This document shows, one piece after another, positions 49,273 through 58,665 of a stretch of 64,000 bases of DNA (the stretch's first letter is position 1; each line of letters opens with the position of its first letter). Source of the DNA: SAR92 clade bacterium (lineage in GTDB: Bacteria > Pseudomonadota > Gammaproteobacteria > Pseudomonadales > Porticoccaceae); contig SHBP01000009.1 of assembly GCA_004211905.1 (NCBI GenBank), positions 27,476 to 91,475 on the forward strand. Direction: 5' to 3'. The position numbers and the translations under genes are program-made. The notes beneath the pieces were generated by a model, which was given only the letters and a program-made list of their open reading frames with translations, searched no databases and was not told the origin of the DNA.

Positions 49273-49890
49273 CTAGCGATCTGGTGAATATTTTAGCAAA
49301 TGTTTTAAGTCGTCGAGCAACCCATTACCATCATGCTCTTTTGTATAATAGAGAATACCTTGTTGATCTGGGGTCATTACAAAATGTCGTGGCTCAAGCA
49401 TATCCCAATCAGCTGAACTCCCAGCAACAATCTGAGCAATCATTTCCGTTTTTATTGGCAGAATTGTTAGGAATGGATGAACCATTTTTAACTCTTCGAT
49501 TCGCTGAGGGTTAATAGTATCCATATCGGGTAAAAAAATCCGCTCGACGCGACCCGTAGACTTGCCCAACAACATATGAACTTGCCTGCTACTAAACAGC
49601 ATCTCTTCACAAACACTATCGCAGCCATTTCCTCCAGTGGTAACTACTTTCCACTTTGGCCTGCCCTCTGACTCCAAAGATTCGAGTACCGACGTAAAGT
49701 CGAGCGTTGGTCTGACTAATTCGCCAACATTCGTTGTTCCCAGCATCGATATCATTTCCTGTCGCTGCTGCTCAGTTTTTGGCACCATAATAAAACCAGC
49801 CAAAATAACACCCCCGACAATCAACAACATCAACCAAATCTGATACTGAAATCCACGTTGCTTCGGCGTTATCTTGCTTTGCTCGTTCAT
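49273..49890 (-). CDS. membrane-anchored CxxxC protein of the cytochrome oxidase cluster
   Basis: 205 residues, one membrane helix near 16-34, then a periplasmic domain. GNGCDSVCEEML carries a CxxxC pair in the place where SCO proteins have their copper motif, and a histidine follows near the C-terminus (RHFVMTPDQQG), so a thioredoxin-like, copper-related role is plausible. It corresponds by position to an uncharacterised protein of the Pseudomonas oxidase cluster. Function not established. Confidence 0.75.
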   Translation of the reverse strand: MNEQSKITPKQRGFQYQIWLMLLIVGGVILAGFIMVPKTEQQRQEMISMLGTTNVGELVRPTLDFTSVLESLESEGRPKWKVVTTGGNGCDSVCEEMLFSSRQVHMLLGKSTGRVERIFLPDMDTINPQRIEELKMVHPFLTILPIKTEMIAQIVAGSSADWDMLEPRHFVMTPDQQGILYYTKEHDGNGLLDDLKHLLKYSPDR

Positions 49891-49927
49891 TATTAATTTT
49901 TCCTTTCTAATTTGGCACCAAGGTCAC

Positions 49928-50695
49928 TTACTTTCTTTTAACAAAAGACCCGAAATTCGAATTGGCGATCAAGGTCATCAGTAACAGTACCGCCGCCATT
50001 ACAAACCACTGAACCGCATACCCAGTATGCTTTGCAGGCTGCACTGAAACTGTTACCCAGCCCGTGTTCAGAGCCCCTATAGAATCTGAGTCTAAGCGTA
50101 ATTGATAATCGAAGAAATCATTACCATACAACTCCTCAGCACGTTCGGCTGACACCCAGCCTACCCTACTAGGCCACTGGCTCACCGTTTTGATGCCATC
50201 ATCTAAGCGATAACCACCACTTAAATTTCGGTACAAAACTCCCCGCAACTGAACCTCTCCTTCTACTGTTTCAACCACGGGCAGTTCATTTCTATCCATT
50301 GACGCTGGCACCCAACCTCTATTTACTAAAATAGCTTGACTGCGTCCATCAACTTTTAGCCCTTTTACGGAAAGTGCTTCCAATATTTCATACCCAGGCC
50401 GCCCATTTTTAACTCTATTATCTAGCAATATACGCCTATTTCCATCCAACGTACCTCTCACCCACGCAGCTCGATATTGATAATTTTCATCTCTTTTTAG
50501 TTCTGCCAACCCAACGGGAGGTGCCTGCTGATTAGTATTAAACTCATCCAAAATGCGCTGCTTTTCATCGGCACGCTCTAGTTGCCAAAATCCCAGCAAG
50601 ATCAGCAAAGGGAAAAATAGAGTCGCAAGCACTAAAAGACTTACGTTAGGTTGCCACTCAAATTTTTCTGAAGAAACGTGGGGCTCTCGGCTCAT
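49928..50695 (-). CDS. SURF1 family cytochrome oxidase assembly protein
   Basis: 255 residues with two membrane helices, one near 17-38 and one near the C-terminus (VQWFVMAAVLLLMTLI). SURF1 landmarks are LGFWQLERADEK near 34-45, ILLDNRVKNGRPGYEIL and VLVNRGWVP-like VNRGWVPASMDRNELP. SURF1 proteins bind haem A and help insert it into subunit I. Its presence argues that the oxidase here is of haem A type. Confidence 0.92.
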   Translation of the reverse strand: MSREPHVSSEKFEWQPNVSLLVLATLFFPLLILLGFWQLERADEKQRILDEFNTNQQAPPVGLAELKRDENYQYRAAWVRGTLDGNRRILLDNRVKNGRPGYEILEALSVKGLKVDGRSQAILVNRGWVPASMDRNELPVVETVEGEVQLRGVLYRNLSGGYRLDDGIKTVSQWPSRVGWVSAERAEELYGNDFFDYQLRLDSDSIGALNTGWVTVSVQPAKHTGYAVQWFVMAAVLLLMTLIANSNFGSFVKRK

Positions 50696-50736
50696 ATGTG
50701 TTTAAATCCTTGTCTTTATCTAGGACCTTAACCGTT

Positions 50737-51003
50737 ATGCTTTTAAAATCAATAATCGTTATTTTATTTATTGCCATTCTCATCAGTCTGTTTACAGGAC
50801 TGCGTTTTCTCGTAAAAGACCTCGGTGACTCTAAGAGTCGAGTATTACATAGTCTCGGAATGCGTGTGACCCTTGCTGCACTACTTATTGGAACGATAGT
50901 CTATGGTGTCTTTACTGGACAGATTGGCAGCCAAGCTCCGTGGGACAAACAGCTTCACCCCGATGGCGAACAGTTGGAACAACAACGATCAACTAAACCC
51001 TAA
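50737..51003 (+). CDS. twin-transmembrane protein, DUF2909
   Basis: 88 residues from MLLKSIIVILFIA, with AGGA upstream; an earlier non-ATG start is possible. Two membrane helices (about 3-21 and 43-62) around a short basic loop, SLFTGLRFLVKDLGDSKSR. It is regularly found in oxidase clusters of this type, but its function is unknown. Here it is transcribed against the surrounding cox genes, divergent from SURF1 and convergent with coxC. Confidence 0.75.
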   Translation: MLLKSIIVILFIAILISLFTGLRFLVKDLGDSKSRVLHSLGMRVTLAALLIGTIVYGVFTGQIGSQAPWDKQLHPDGEQLEQQRSTKP

Positions 51004-51065
51004 GTTGTGACGGCACAGACAAAAACGGCCAGGAATTTCCTAGCCGTGTCCCTGCTAAAATGCCT

Positions 51066-52010
51066 TTATCCAAGCACATAAACAATAATAAACAATCCGA
51101 TCCAAATGACATCAACAAAGTGCCAGTACCAGGCTGCAGCCTCAAACCCGAAATGATCTGCTTCATTAAAGTGCCCTTTGAGACCTCGCAAAAAGGCAAT
51201 GAGCAGCATAATTGTTCCCAAAGTCACATGGGCACCATGGAATCCGGTCAGTAAAAAGAATGTGGTGCCATATATACCTGACTCTAAGGTAAGTCCAAGT
51301 TCCTGATAGGCATGAATATACTCTTCGGCCTGGAGAAACAGGAAGATAATTCCCAAGAGAACAGTGAATCCCAACCATCTATTAAATTTCTTTCGATTAC
51401 CTTCTTTGAGTGCGTGGTGAGCGATATGGACTGTTCCGCTAGATGAGATCAAAACAATCGTATTCCACAGCGGTAACCATCCCAAAATCTGGCTCCAACC
51501 AGGAAAACTCATTGATTCTTGAGGGCCAATAAATTTAGCCACATCTCCATTAACAGCCTGATCTGGAGTTACCAAGGGAGGCCATGTTGCATCATAGCCA
51601 TTCCATAAGTGTGTGGCGTTAGCGATAGCCGCATCAGTAGCTGTGTCATCAAACAAGCCAATGGCCGCTTCGCCGCCAATCCACGGGCCAACTAACACTC
51701 TGACATAGAATAAAGATCCAAAAAAACAGACGAAAAACATCAACTCAGAAAAAATAAACCAGTACATTCCTAATACATAAGAATGTTTTAATTGGTCGCT
51801 GACGATGCCTTGCGTGTTTTCTTCAATAACGATGCTCCACCACTTGTACATCACCATGGCCATAATCACCGCACCGATCAAAAAGACAGTAGACGTACCA
51901 CCCTCTATCACCCAGCTTCCAGCACCAAAAGCCATCACCCCCATACCTAATGCTGCCGCTAAGGGCAACTTACTTTGTTCGGGTACGTAATAACTACCTT
52001 CAGTTGACAT
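51066..52010 (-). CDS. coxC: cytochrome c oxidase subunit III
   Basis: 314 residues with seven hydrophobic segments. FSELMFFVCFFGSLFYVRVL near 88-107 and the C-terminal GFHGAHVTLGTIMLLIAFLR and AAWYWHFVDVIWIGLFIIVY are typical of subunit III. An insertion of about 65 residues (110-175) is rich in G, A and W, as in relatives of this cluster. It stabilises the haem-copper core of the inner-membrane oxidase. 13 bases separate it from ctaG. Confidence 0.96.
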   Translation of the reverse strand: MSTEGSYYVPEQSKLPLAAALGMGVMAFGAGSWVIEGGTSTVFLIGAVIMAMVMYKWWSIVIEENTQGIVSDQLKHSYVLGMYWFIFSELMFFVCFFGSLFYVRVLVGPWIGGEAAIGLFDDTATDAAIANATHLWNGYDATWPPLVTPDQAVNGDVAKFIGPQESMSFPGWSQILGWLPLWNTIVLISSSGTVHIAHHALKEGNRKKFNRWLGFTVLLGIIFLFLQAEEYIHAYQELGLTLESGIYGTTFFLLTGFHGAHVTLGTIMLLIAFLRGLKGHFNEADHFGFEAAAWYWHFVDVIWIGLFIIVYVLG

Positions 52011-52023
52011 TGTTACTCTCCGT

Positions 52024-52578
52024 TTACTGTAATTGTGAGACCTGCATTGCTTCGCGGTCTGTTATATCAAAAATTGTGTATGACAAAGTTACTGTATTCA
52101 CGCTAGCTGGCAAGTCTGGGTCAATAATAAAGACCACTGCAAGCTCCGCATCATCGCCAGCGGCAAGGGGCTGATTGTTAAAACAGAAACACTCAGTTTT
52201 GAGAAAATAATCTGCCGCATTATTGGGTAACACATTGGGTATTGCCTGACCAACCATGTCCATGCCAGTTAAATTTTTTGCGTAAAACACGATTTCTTTC
52301 TGCTCTCCAGGGTGTACCACCACCTTGTGCTCAACAGGATAAAACTCCCAAGGCATGGTCGCATTATTTGTTGCAACAAATTGCACTTCAACTTCTCTGG
52401 TTGTGTCTACTGCAACCTCAGTCGCAGTATAGGCATCACCCGTTTTACCACCAATTCCGGTAATCTCGCAAAAGAGATCATACAAAGGTGGTAAAACAAA
52501 TATAGCAAACATGAACATAACTACCGCACCCAATAAACTCTTAATCAGTATATTGCGATGGGAAGTTGTATTTTCCAT
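52024..52578 (-). CDS. ctaG: cytochrome c oxidase assembly protein CtaG (Cox11)
   Basis: 184 residues with one N-terminal membrane anchor (about 12-32). The copper-binding motif ECFCFNNQPL near 128-137 marks the Cox11 family, which delivers copper to the CuB site of subunit I. It lies between coxA and coxC with gaps of about 14 bases on each side. Confidence 0.95.
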   Translation of the reverse strand: MENTTSHRNILIKSLLGAVVMFMFAIFVLPPLYDLFCEITGIGGKTGDAYTATEVAVDTTREVEVQFVATNNATMPWEFYPVEHKVVVHPGEQKEIVFYAKNLTGMDMVGQAIPNVLPNNAADYFLKTECFCFNNQPLAAGDDAELAVVFIIDPDLPASVNTVTLSYTIFDITDREAMQVSQLQ

Positions 52579-52592
52579 ACTCTTAACCTCGA

Positions 52593-54149
52593 CTACTTAA
52601 GTACGGGTGGTGTTGAGAACGTGTGGAACGGTGCTGGTGTTGGCAGCGTCCATTCAAGGCCCTCAGCCCCTTCCCAAACTTTCGGATCATCAATAGGTTT
52701 GCCCCATCCAATCGTCCGGATGACATTAAACAAGAATAATAACTGCGCACCGCCGTACATGAATGCACCGACACTAGACACCATATTCCAATCAGCAAAC
52801 TGCAGCCCATAATCAGCATACCGTCGTGGCATACCTGCTAGGCCCAAAAAGTGCTGGGGCATGAATGTAATATTGAAGGCGATAAAGGCAATCCAGAATT
52901 GCACCTTGCCCATTGTTTCGTCGTACATCCGGCCACACCATTTTGGTAGCCAATAATAGACGGCGGCAGTACCACTAAATACAGCGCCGGCAACCATTAC
53001 ATAATGGAAGTGAGCGACCACAAAATAGGTATCGTGATATTGGGTGTCCGCTGCAGCAATCGACAACATCATTCCCGTGAATCCGCCAAAAGTGAACAAG
53101 ATGACAAAAGCAATGCTAAACAGCATCGGCGTTTCGAAGGTCAAGGCACCTTTATACATAGTAGTGACCCAATTAAATACTTTCACTCCCGTAGGGACAG
53201 CAATCAACATAGTGGCATACATAAAGTACAGCTCGCCAGCTATCGGCATGCCCACCGTAAACATATGGTGAGCCCAAACGATAAATGACAGAAATGCAAT
53301 AGATGCCGTTGCATAAACCATAGACGAATAACCAAACAAGGGCTTACGGCTAAACGTTGGAATAATTTGCGACACCACGCCAAAGGCTGGAAGAATAATA
53401 ATATAAACTTCTGGGTGCCCAAAGAACCAGAACACATGCTGGAATAACACCGGATCTCCTCCGCCGGCTGCATCAAAGAAGCTTGTACCGAAATTGATAT
53501 CCATTAGCATCATCGTTACTGCGCCGGCCAAAACAGGCATAACTGCAACGAGCAAGAACGCGGTGATAACCCAAGTCCACACGAATAACGGCATCTTCAT
53601 GTACGTCATGCCTGGAGCTCGCATGTTGATCACAGTAGCAATAATATTAATCGACCCCATAATCGATGAAGCACCCATTATGTGTACTCCAAAGATGAAG
53701 TAATTTACTGTGTCTGGAGCATAAGTTGTCGACAGTGGCGCGTAGAATGTCCAGCCGAAATTAGGGCCACCGCCCTCCATAAACAATGTAGCAACCAAAA
53801 TTGCAAAAGCAAAAGGTAAGATCCAGAAGCTCAGATTGTTCATTCGAGGAAGCGCCATGTCCGGCGCTCCTATCATCATCGGAATCATCCAATTTGCCAA
53901 GCCAACAAAGGCCGGCATAATGGCGCCGAAAACCATGACCAAACCATGCATCGTTGTCATTTGGTTAAAAAATTCTGGTTCTATTAGCTGCATGCCCGGC
54001 TGAAACAACTCAGCTCTAATGACCATCGCAAATGCACCACCTAGTAGGAACATAGCAAAGCTAAACCATAAATAAAGCGTACCAATATCTTTGTGATTGG
54101 TACTAAAAAGCCATCGAGAAAAAAAGCTTTCGGAGGGACCGTGTGCCAT
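52593..54149 (-). CDS. coxA: cytochrome c oxidase subunit I
   Basis: 518 residues with twelve membrane helices. Haem and CuB ligands are visible in MTTMHGLVM, HVFWFFGHPEVYI, AHHMF and VAHFHYVMV; the glutamate of GHPEV, used for proton transfer, is present. It contains haem a, haem a3 and CuB and reduces oxygen to water. The order coxB-coxA-ctaG-coxC is standard. Confidence 0.98.
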   Translation of the reverse strand: MAHGPSESFFSRWLFSTNHKDIGTLYLWFSFAMFLLGGAFAMVIRAELFQPGMQLIEPEFFNQMTTMHGLVMVFGAIMPAFVGLANWMIPMMIGAPDMALPRMNNLSFWILPFAFAILVATLFMEGGGPNFGWTFYAPLSTTYAPDTVNYFIFGVHIMGASSIMGSINIIATVINMRAPGMTYMKMPLFVWTWVITAFLLVAVMPVLAGAVTMMLMDINFGTSFFDAAGGGDPVLFQHVFWFFGHPEVYIIILPAFGVVSQIIPTFSRKPLFGYSSMVYATASIAFLSFIVWAHHMFTVGMPIAGELYFMYATMLIAVPTGVKVFNWVTTMYKGALTFETPMLFSIAFVILFTFGGFTGMMLSIAAADTQYHDTYFVVAHFHYVMVAGAVFSGTAAVYYWLPKWCGRMYDETMGKVQFWIAFIAFNITFMPQHFLGLAGMPRRYADYGLQFADWNMVSSVGAFMYGGAQLLFLFNVIRTIGWGKPIDDPKVWEGAEGLEWTLPTPAPFHTFSTPPVLK

Positions 54150-54162
54150 TTAAGTTCTTCCT

Positions 54163-55311
54163 TTATTGGGTTTGTTTGTAATTAAGAATATCAATGGGCT
54201 GAACAGTATCTCCCATCTCATTACCCCAAGAATTGCGCTTATAATGAATAACTGCCGCAATATCTACTTCTGAAAGTTGGTCAGCAAAAGACTGCATAGC
54301 AGACCCTGCAACACCATTAATCAGAATTCCTATGTGATCTTCTACTGGGCCCGTCACAATCGAGCTGTCAACTAAACCTGGAAACACTCCTGGGATTCCC
54401 TCGCCCTTGGCCTGGTGACATCCTGCACATGAGATTGCGTAAACTGATTCGCCTTTAGCCATAAGCTCAGCATCTGTCCACTCTTTTCCAATAGTCGATT
54501 GATAAATAACCGCCTCTTCTTTTTTTGCTGCCAGCCATTGGTCATATTCAGCTTCTTCTTTTACCTCAACGACAATCGGCATAAAAGCGTGACCCTTACC
54601 ACATAACTCGGTGCATTCCCCTACGTAGATTCCAGCCTGATCAGTTTTCGCCCAAGCCGCTGTAAACAAGCCAGGAATCGCATCTCTTTTAACCGCAAAA
54701 TCAGGAACCCACCAACTATGGATAACATCATTACCAGTGATTAGAAAACGAACCTTTTTATTGGTCGGGATAACCAAAGGCTCAGTCACTTCACGGAGGT
54801 AGTGCTCACCTTTTGGAGCACGCCCATAAATTTCGTCTTGGGGAGTACGCAACTCGCTCATGAACTTGACGCCTTCTCCGATATATTCATATTGCCACTT
54901 CCACTGATACCCAGTGACCTTAATGTCAATATCGGGATTTTCTGTATCATAGACTTTCAGCAAAGCCGTAGTCGCAGGAACAGCCATTACGATTAAAATT
55001 AGAGCTGGAACAATAGTCCACAGAATTTCAACTGTTAAGTTTTCATGAAAATTAGCCGGAGTCACACCTTTAGACTTACGGTGTGCAAACATCACGTAAA
55101 ACATAAAACCAAAAACAGCAACACCAATCACGGTACAGATCCAGATCATGATCATGTGAATATCGTAAGCTGCTTGGCTCACTTCTGTTACGCCTTCGGG
55201 CATGTTAAGGCTATTCCAAGTAGCTTCCTCGGCAATGGCCCCGCCTGCGACTAGACATAAAATCATTGGGCTAAAGAGGCCTAAGAAAAGCGCTCGCGCT
55301 CTTTTCGACAT
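54163..55311 (-). CDS. coxB: cytochrome c oxidase subunit II with haem c domain
   Basis: 382 residues. Signal sequence, two membrane helices (about 45-115), a CuA domain with HSWWVPDFA and CTELCGKGHAFM ligands (about 200-260), then a cytochrome c domain with CAGCH (about 300-382). This makes the enzyme caa3-type, taking electrons through its own haem c. AGATTTT-spaced GGAG precedes the ATG. It is the first gene of the cluster; the 218 bases upstream must contain the promoter. Confidence 0.97.
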   Translation of the reverse strand: MSKRARALFLGLFSPMILCLVAGGAIAEEATWNSLNMPEGVTEVSQAAYDIHMIMIWICTVIGVAVFGFMFYVMFAHRKSKGVTPANFHENLTVEILWTIVPALILIVMAVPATTALLKVYDTENPDIDIKVTGYQWKWQYEYIGEGVKFMSELRTPQDEIYGRAPKGEHYLREVTEPLVIPTNKKVRFLITGNDVIHSWWVPDFAVKRDAIPGLFTAAWAKTDQAGIYVGECTELCGKGHAFMPIVVEVKEEAEYDQWLAAKKEEAVIYQSTIGKEWTDAELMAKGESVYAISCAGCHQAKGEGIPGVFPGLVDSSIVTGPVEDHIGILINGVAGSAMQSFADQLSEVDIAAVIHYKRNSWGNEMGDTVQPIDILNYKQTQ

Positions 55312-55529
55312 CGCTAAAATCTCCGTGATAATTCAAAAAAGTTTGGTTTGCTTACAAACCCAGCGCCTAGCTCCTTTGTCAGCAGGCCGGCGCGGCGAGA
55401 TTGTAGCAAAAGAGTGTACGTTAAACTACCCGCAAACCGATCAATTCTGACCATTTGGTTTTGTTTTTTCTTAGAACAAAAGTTGGCCCTTTAATGAGCT
55501 TTCAAAGCCAAGCAAAATCAAAGGTTAAC

Positions 55530-55775
55530 TCAGGCTTTTGGGTCAAGAATTCGTACAGGATTAGTTTCTTGCAAAATTTGATCTTTACTAGTGTTCACTC
55601 TAGTCTGTATTTCTTTTGGCGATGATGCCAAGCGCATTTCATCTTTATACCCACAGGTAACGCACTCGCGAAAATCAATACTATCTTCTGAGTACGCTAG
55701 CAATTTGTCCATTGCAGAACATTTCGGGCACGTCACGCCAGCAATAAATCTCTTTTTAGTTGAAAAAACCATCAA
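55530..55775 (-). CDS. YheV family zinc ribbon protein
   Basis: 81 residues. Two CxxC pairs, CPKC and CVTC, spaced about 20 residues apart (residues 16-41), form a zinc ribbon followed by a charged tail; this matches the YheV/DUF2387 family. Its role is unknown; nucleic acid binding has been suggested from the fold. It is divergent from the yrdA-like gene. Confidence 0.8.
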   Translation of the reverse strand: MMVFSTKKRFIAGVTCPKCSAMDKLLAYSEDSIDFRECVTCGYKDEMRLASSPKEIQTRVNTSKDQILQETNPVRILDPKA

Positions 55776-55821
55776 TATATCATCACAATAGGGTTACTTC
55801 TTATATTCGGTAACGAACGCT

Positions 55822-56373
55822 ATGGATCACTCAATCCGTCCTCACAGAGGAATTTATCCCACCTTAGGCCGTCGCGTCTTTATTGATAATGCAGCTACAG
55901 TAATCGGTAACGTCACTCTTGGAGACGATTCCTCTGTATGGCCCGGAGCCATTGTTCGAGGGGATATGCATTCCATCTCTGTTGGTGCAAGGTCCAATAT
56001 CCAAGACAATGCTGTGCTGCACATCACCCATGCCTCAGAGTTTAACCCAGCGGGATGGCCATTGACTATTGGCAATGATGTCATTATAGGGCATGGCGCC
56101 ATTCTTCATGGCTGCTCTGTTGGTGATAGGGTACTAGTAGGCAACGGGGCAATTGTGAATGATGGTGCAATGATAGAAAACGAGGTCATAGTGGGTGCAG
56201 GCAGTATGGTACCGCCAGGCAAGCGGCTGAAATCAGGATTTGTCTACGTTGGGAATCCATGTAAGCCTTTACGGGAAATTACAATAAAGGAAAAAGGCTT
56301 TTTCACTTACTCTTCAGGTAACTACGTAAAACTAAAAGACCAATACCTGAAGGAACGGGCAAGCCAAATCTGA
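55822..56373 (+). CDS. yrdA: gamma carbonic anhydrase family protein
   Basis: 183 residues of left-handed beta-helix hexapeptide repeats (about 20-140). The gamma-carbonic anhydrase zinc histidines are in VLHITH and IIGHGAILHGC, and the RGDMHSISVG segment is diagnostic. Activity of the YrdA branch is often weak or unproven, so the enzymatic role is inferred. It is convergent with aroE, two bases apart, next to the same neighbours as yrdA in other gammaproteobacteria. Confidence 0.9.
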   Translation: MDHSIRPHRGIYPTLGRRVFIDNAATVIGNVTLGDDSSVWPGAIVRGDMHSISVGARSNIQDNAVLHITHASEFNPAGWPLTIGNDVIIGHGAILHGCSVGDRVLVGNGAIVNDGAMIENEVIVGAGSMVPPGKRLKSGFVYVGNPCKPLREITIKEKGFFTYSSGNYVKLKDQYLKERASQI

Positions 56374-56375
56374 AA

Positions 56376-57197
56376 TTAAATCCTCTGCCGCAAACTATTA
56401 ATCACAGCGGTAGTATCTGGGCGCACACCTCTCCAGATATGAAAGGAAGCCGCCGCCTGTTCCACTAACATTCCCAGACCATCTGAAACTCTGGCTCCAC
56501 GATCTTCGGCCCACACCAAAAAAGGTGTTGGCAACGAGCCATACATCAAGTCATAACAACAGGCGCTTGATGCCCCTATAAGGCTGTCAGGTAAAGACAG
56601 TGCCTGACCACCAAGACTCACGCTAGTACCATTAATAATGATGTCAAACTCCTGCCCATCAAGCATATCTAAGCTACATCCAAGAACGTATCCCGATTCA
56701 GCAAACTGTTTGGATAATTGCAGTGCCTTTTCGACCGTGCGATTAGCAATGACAATATGTTGTGGCTGTTGATCCAGTAACTCCTGAAGGATACCCCTCA
56801 CAGCTCCCCCAGCTCCCAACACTAAGATTCTCTTAGCCTTCAATTCCCAGTTTAGGTTGCCCAGCAAATCTGTTGCCAGCCCGGGACCGTCTGTGTTGTC
56901 GCCGGTGATTAGGCCATTATCCTGTCGAATCAGTGTGTTCACCGCTTGCGCGGCAGTGGCACGCTCAGTTGTTTCCTCAGCATATTCAAAAGCATCCTGC
57001 TTAAAAGGAACGGTGACATTTAACCCATGCCCACCCTCTCGAAAAAATGCATCTGCCGCCGACCTAAACTCATTCATGGCAACTAACTTGGCGGTGTATT
57101 CCAGTTTGTGTTGGCATTGGTCAGCAAATAAACCATGAATATAAGGTGACTGGCTATGGCCTATAGGATTACCAAATACGGCATACTGACTCTTCAT
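56376..57197 (-). CDS. aroE: shikimate dehydrogenase
   Basis: 273 residues. Reduces 3-dehydroshikimate with NADPH. Substrate-binding NPIGHSQSPYIHGLF near 9-23, catalytic lysine in NVTVPFKQDAFEYA near 60-73, NADP-binding GAGGAVRGIL near 127 and C-terminal QAAASFHIWRG. The start ATG overlaps the hemF stop codon (TAATG). Confidence 0.97.
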   Translation of the reverse strand: MKSQYAVFGNPIGHSQSPYIHGLFADQCQHKLEYTAKLVAMNEFRSAADAFFREGGHGLNVTVPFKQDAFEYAEETTERATAAQAVNTLIRQDNGLITGDNTDGPGLATDLLGNLNWELKAKRILVLGAGGAVRGILQELLDQQPQHIVIANRTVEKALQLSKQFAESGYVLGCSLDMLDGQEFDIIINGTSVSLGGQALSLPDSLIGASSACCYDLMYGSLPTPFLVWAEDRGARVSDGLGMLVEQAAASFHIWRGVRPDTTAVINSLRQRI

Positions 57198-58096
57198 TAA
57201 ATCCAGTCCTGTCTAACTAGGTAGCGATCATAAAGCTCTGCTTCCGCGGAGCCTTCTTCGGGCATCCAACTATATTGCCAGCGCACTAAGGGGGGCAGTG
57301 ACATCAAAATAGATTCAGTTCTCCCGTCGCTTTGAAGGCCGAATAAAGTACCACGGTCATGGACTAAATTAAACTCAACATAACGCCCACGCCTATACAG
57401 TTGGAAGTTTCGCTCTCTGTCACCAAAAGGGGTCTCTTTTCGACGATCAAAAATTGGCATATATGCAGGCACAAAGCTATCACCAATACTCTTTAGAAAA
57501 GCGAAACTGTCATCAAACCCAAGCTCGTTAAAATCGTCAAAGAAAAGGCCTCCAACCCCCCTAGGCTCCTTGCGGTGGGGCAGATAAAAATAGTCATCAC
57601 AATTGTTTTTCAAACGTTCATAGAGCTCTTTTGAAAAGGCATCACAAGCATTTTTGGCTGTGCTATGCCAATGCTTACAGTCCTCATCAAAGCCGTAATA
57701 AGGAGTAAGATCATAACCACCACCGAACCACCAAACGGGTTCAGCAGCATCTTTCTCGGCAACAAAAAATCGAACGTTTGCATGGGCCGTTGGGACATAA
57801 GGATTTTGCGGGTGAATAACCGTCGACACACCGAAAGCCTCCCAACTACAGCCCACAAGTTCTGGTCGATTAGCTGTAGCAGAAGCCGGTAGTTGGTCAC
57901 CAAACACGTGAGAAAAATTAACTCCGGCTTTCTCAATAAATGGCCCATCGGCAAACACTCGACTGCACCCACCCCCGCCTTGTTCTCTTTCCCATTTATC
58001 CTCTTCCCAGGCATGGCCATCTGCTGTCATAAAAGCAGAACAGATCTCATCTTGCAGGGTTAGAAGATAAGTCTTAACCGCATGCTTTCTATCCAG
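57197..58096 (-). CDS. hemF: oxygen-dependent coproporphyrinogen III oxidase, CTG start
   Basis: Decarboxylates coproporphyrinogen III in haem synthesis. From the first ATG (58030) it is 277 residues and begins inside the conserved N-terminus. Translation upstream in frame gives 22 further residues, [20 protein letters not shown]..., which match HemF (HxVKxxLLxLQDxIC). The only possible start there is CTG at 58096, nine bases after GGAGAGG; an in-frame stop lies 18 bases further up. Full length is thus 299. Core motifs [18 protein letters not shown] [22 protein letters not shown] and [11 protein letters not shown] are intact. Confidence 0.93.
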   Translation of the reverse strand: MDRKHAVKTYLLTLQDEICSAFMTADGHAWEEDKWEREQGGGGCSRVFADGPFIEKAGVNFSHVFGDQLPASATANRPELVGCSWEAFGVSTVIHPQNPYVPTAHANVRFFVAEKDAAEPVWWFGGGYDLTPYYGFDEDCKHWHSTAKNACDAFSKELYERLKNNCDDYFYLPHRKEPRGVGGLFFDDFNELGFDDSFAFLKSIGDSFVPAYMPIFDRRKETPFGDRERNFQLYRRGRYVEFNLVHDRGTLFGLQSDGRTESILMSLPPLVRWQYSWMPEEGSAEAELYDRYLVRQDWI

Positions 58097-58658
58097 GACG
58101 AAGTACCTCTCCAGTTAATATGCTTTTAATCTCACTTTCTTTACTGCTCCCAGCAACTTCGCCAGGCGCCATAAAATCGAGTTTGTTATGAAAGTATTCT
58201 GCTACCTTACTGCTAGTGGTAGCTGCCGGCAAACTTTGTGGATTAGCAGAGGTAGAGACAATGGGGCCACCAAAGGCTTCACACAACGCTGATGCGATTG
58301 GATGATCTGTGATTCGCAAAGCTACAGTATCGTGGGCACCAACAATCCAATCAGGCGCAACACCATTGTGAGGAACTAACCAAGTAGTAGGGCGCTTTTG
58401 CGGAGCGCCAAACAAGTTTATCGCTGACTCCTCAAGACCATTTATCATAGAAGCAAAATGAGCGACCTTGCTACCAATAAGGATCAGCCCCTTGTCAACA
58501 GCGCGCTGCTTTAACAATAGAATTCTATTGGTTGCGGATTCAGAGTAGGGGTCACATCCCAGCCCCCACACAGCCTCTGTGGGATAGGCGCCTACACCCC
58601 CAGCTCGGAGCACTTCTACAGCACCTAAGATCTCAGCGTGACCACTCCAAGAAGTCAC
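58089..58658 (-). CDS. tsaC: L-threonylcarbamoyladenylate synthase TsaC
   Basis: 189 residues of the Sua5/YrdC/YwlC fold. Forms threonylcarbamoyl-AMP for the t6A37 modification of tRNAs. Landmarks are [17 protein letters not shown] near 21-37, [15 protein letters not shown] near 47-61 and [11 protein letters not shown] near 134-144. It lies seven bases after purE, and its stop codon overlaps the hemF start. Confidence 0.95.
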   Translation of the reverse strand: MTSWSGHAEILGAVEVLRAGGVGAYPTEAVWGLGCDPYSESATNRILLLKQRAVDKGLILIGSKVAHFASMINGLEESAINLFGAPQKRPTTWLVPHNGVAPDWIVGAHDTVALRITDHPIASALCEAFGGPIVSTSANPQSLPAATTSSKVAEYFHNKLDFMAPGEVAGSSKESEIKSILTGEVLRPG

Positions 58659-58665
58659 AGGCCGG

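Noticed and set aside
57197..58030. hemF as an N-terminally truncated pseudogene
   Set aside because: The missing residues are encoded in frame directly upstream and all core motifs are intact; an unusual start codon explains the data.
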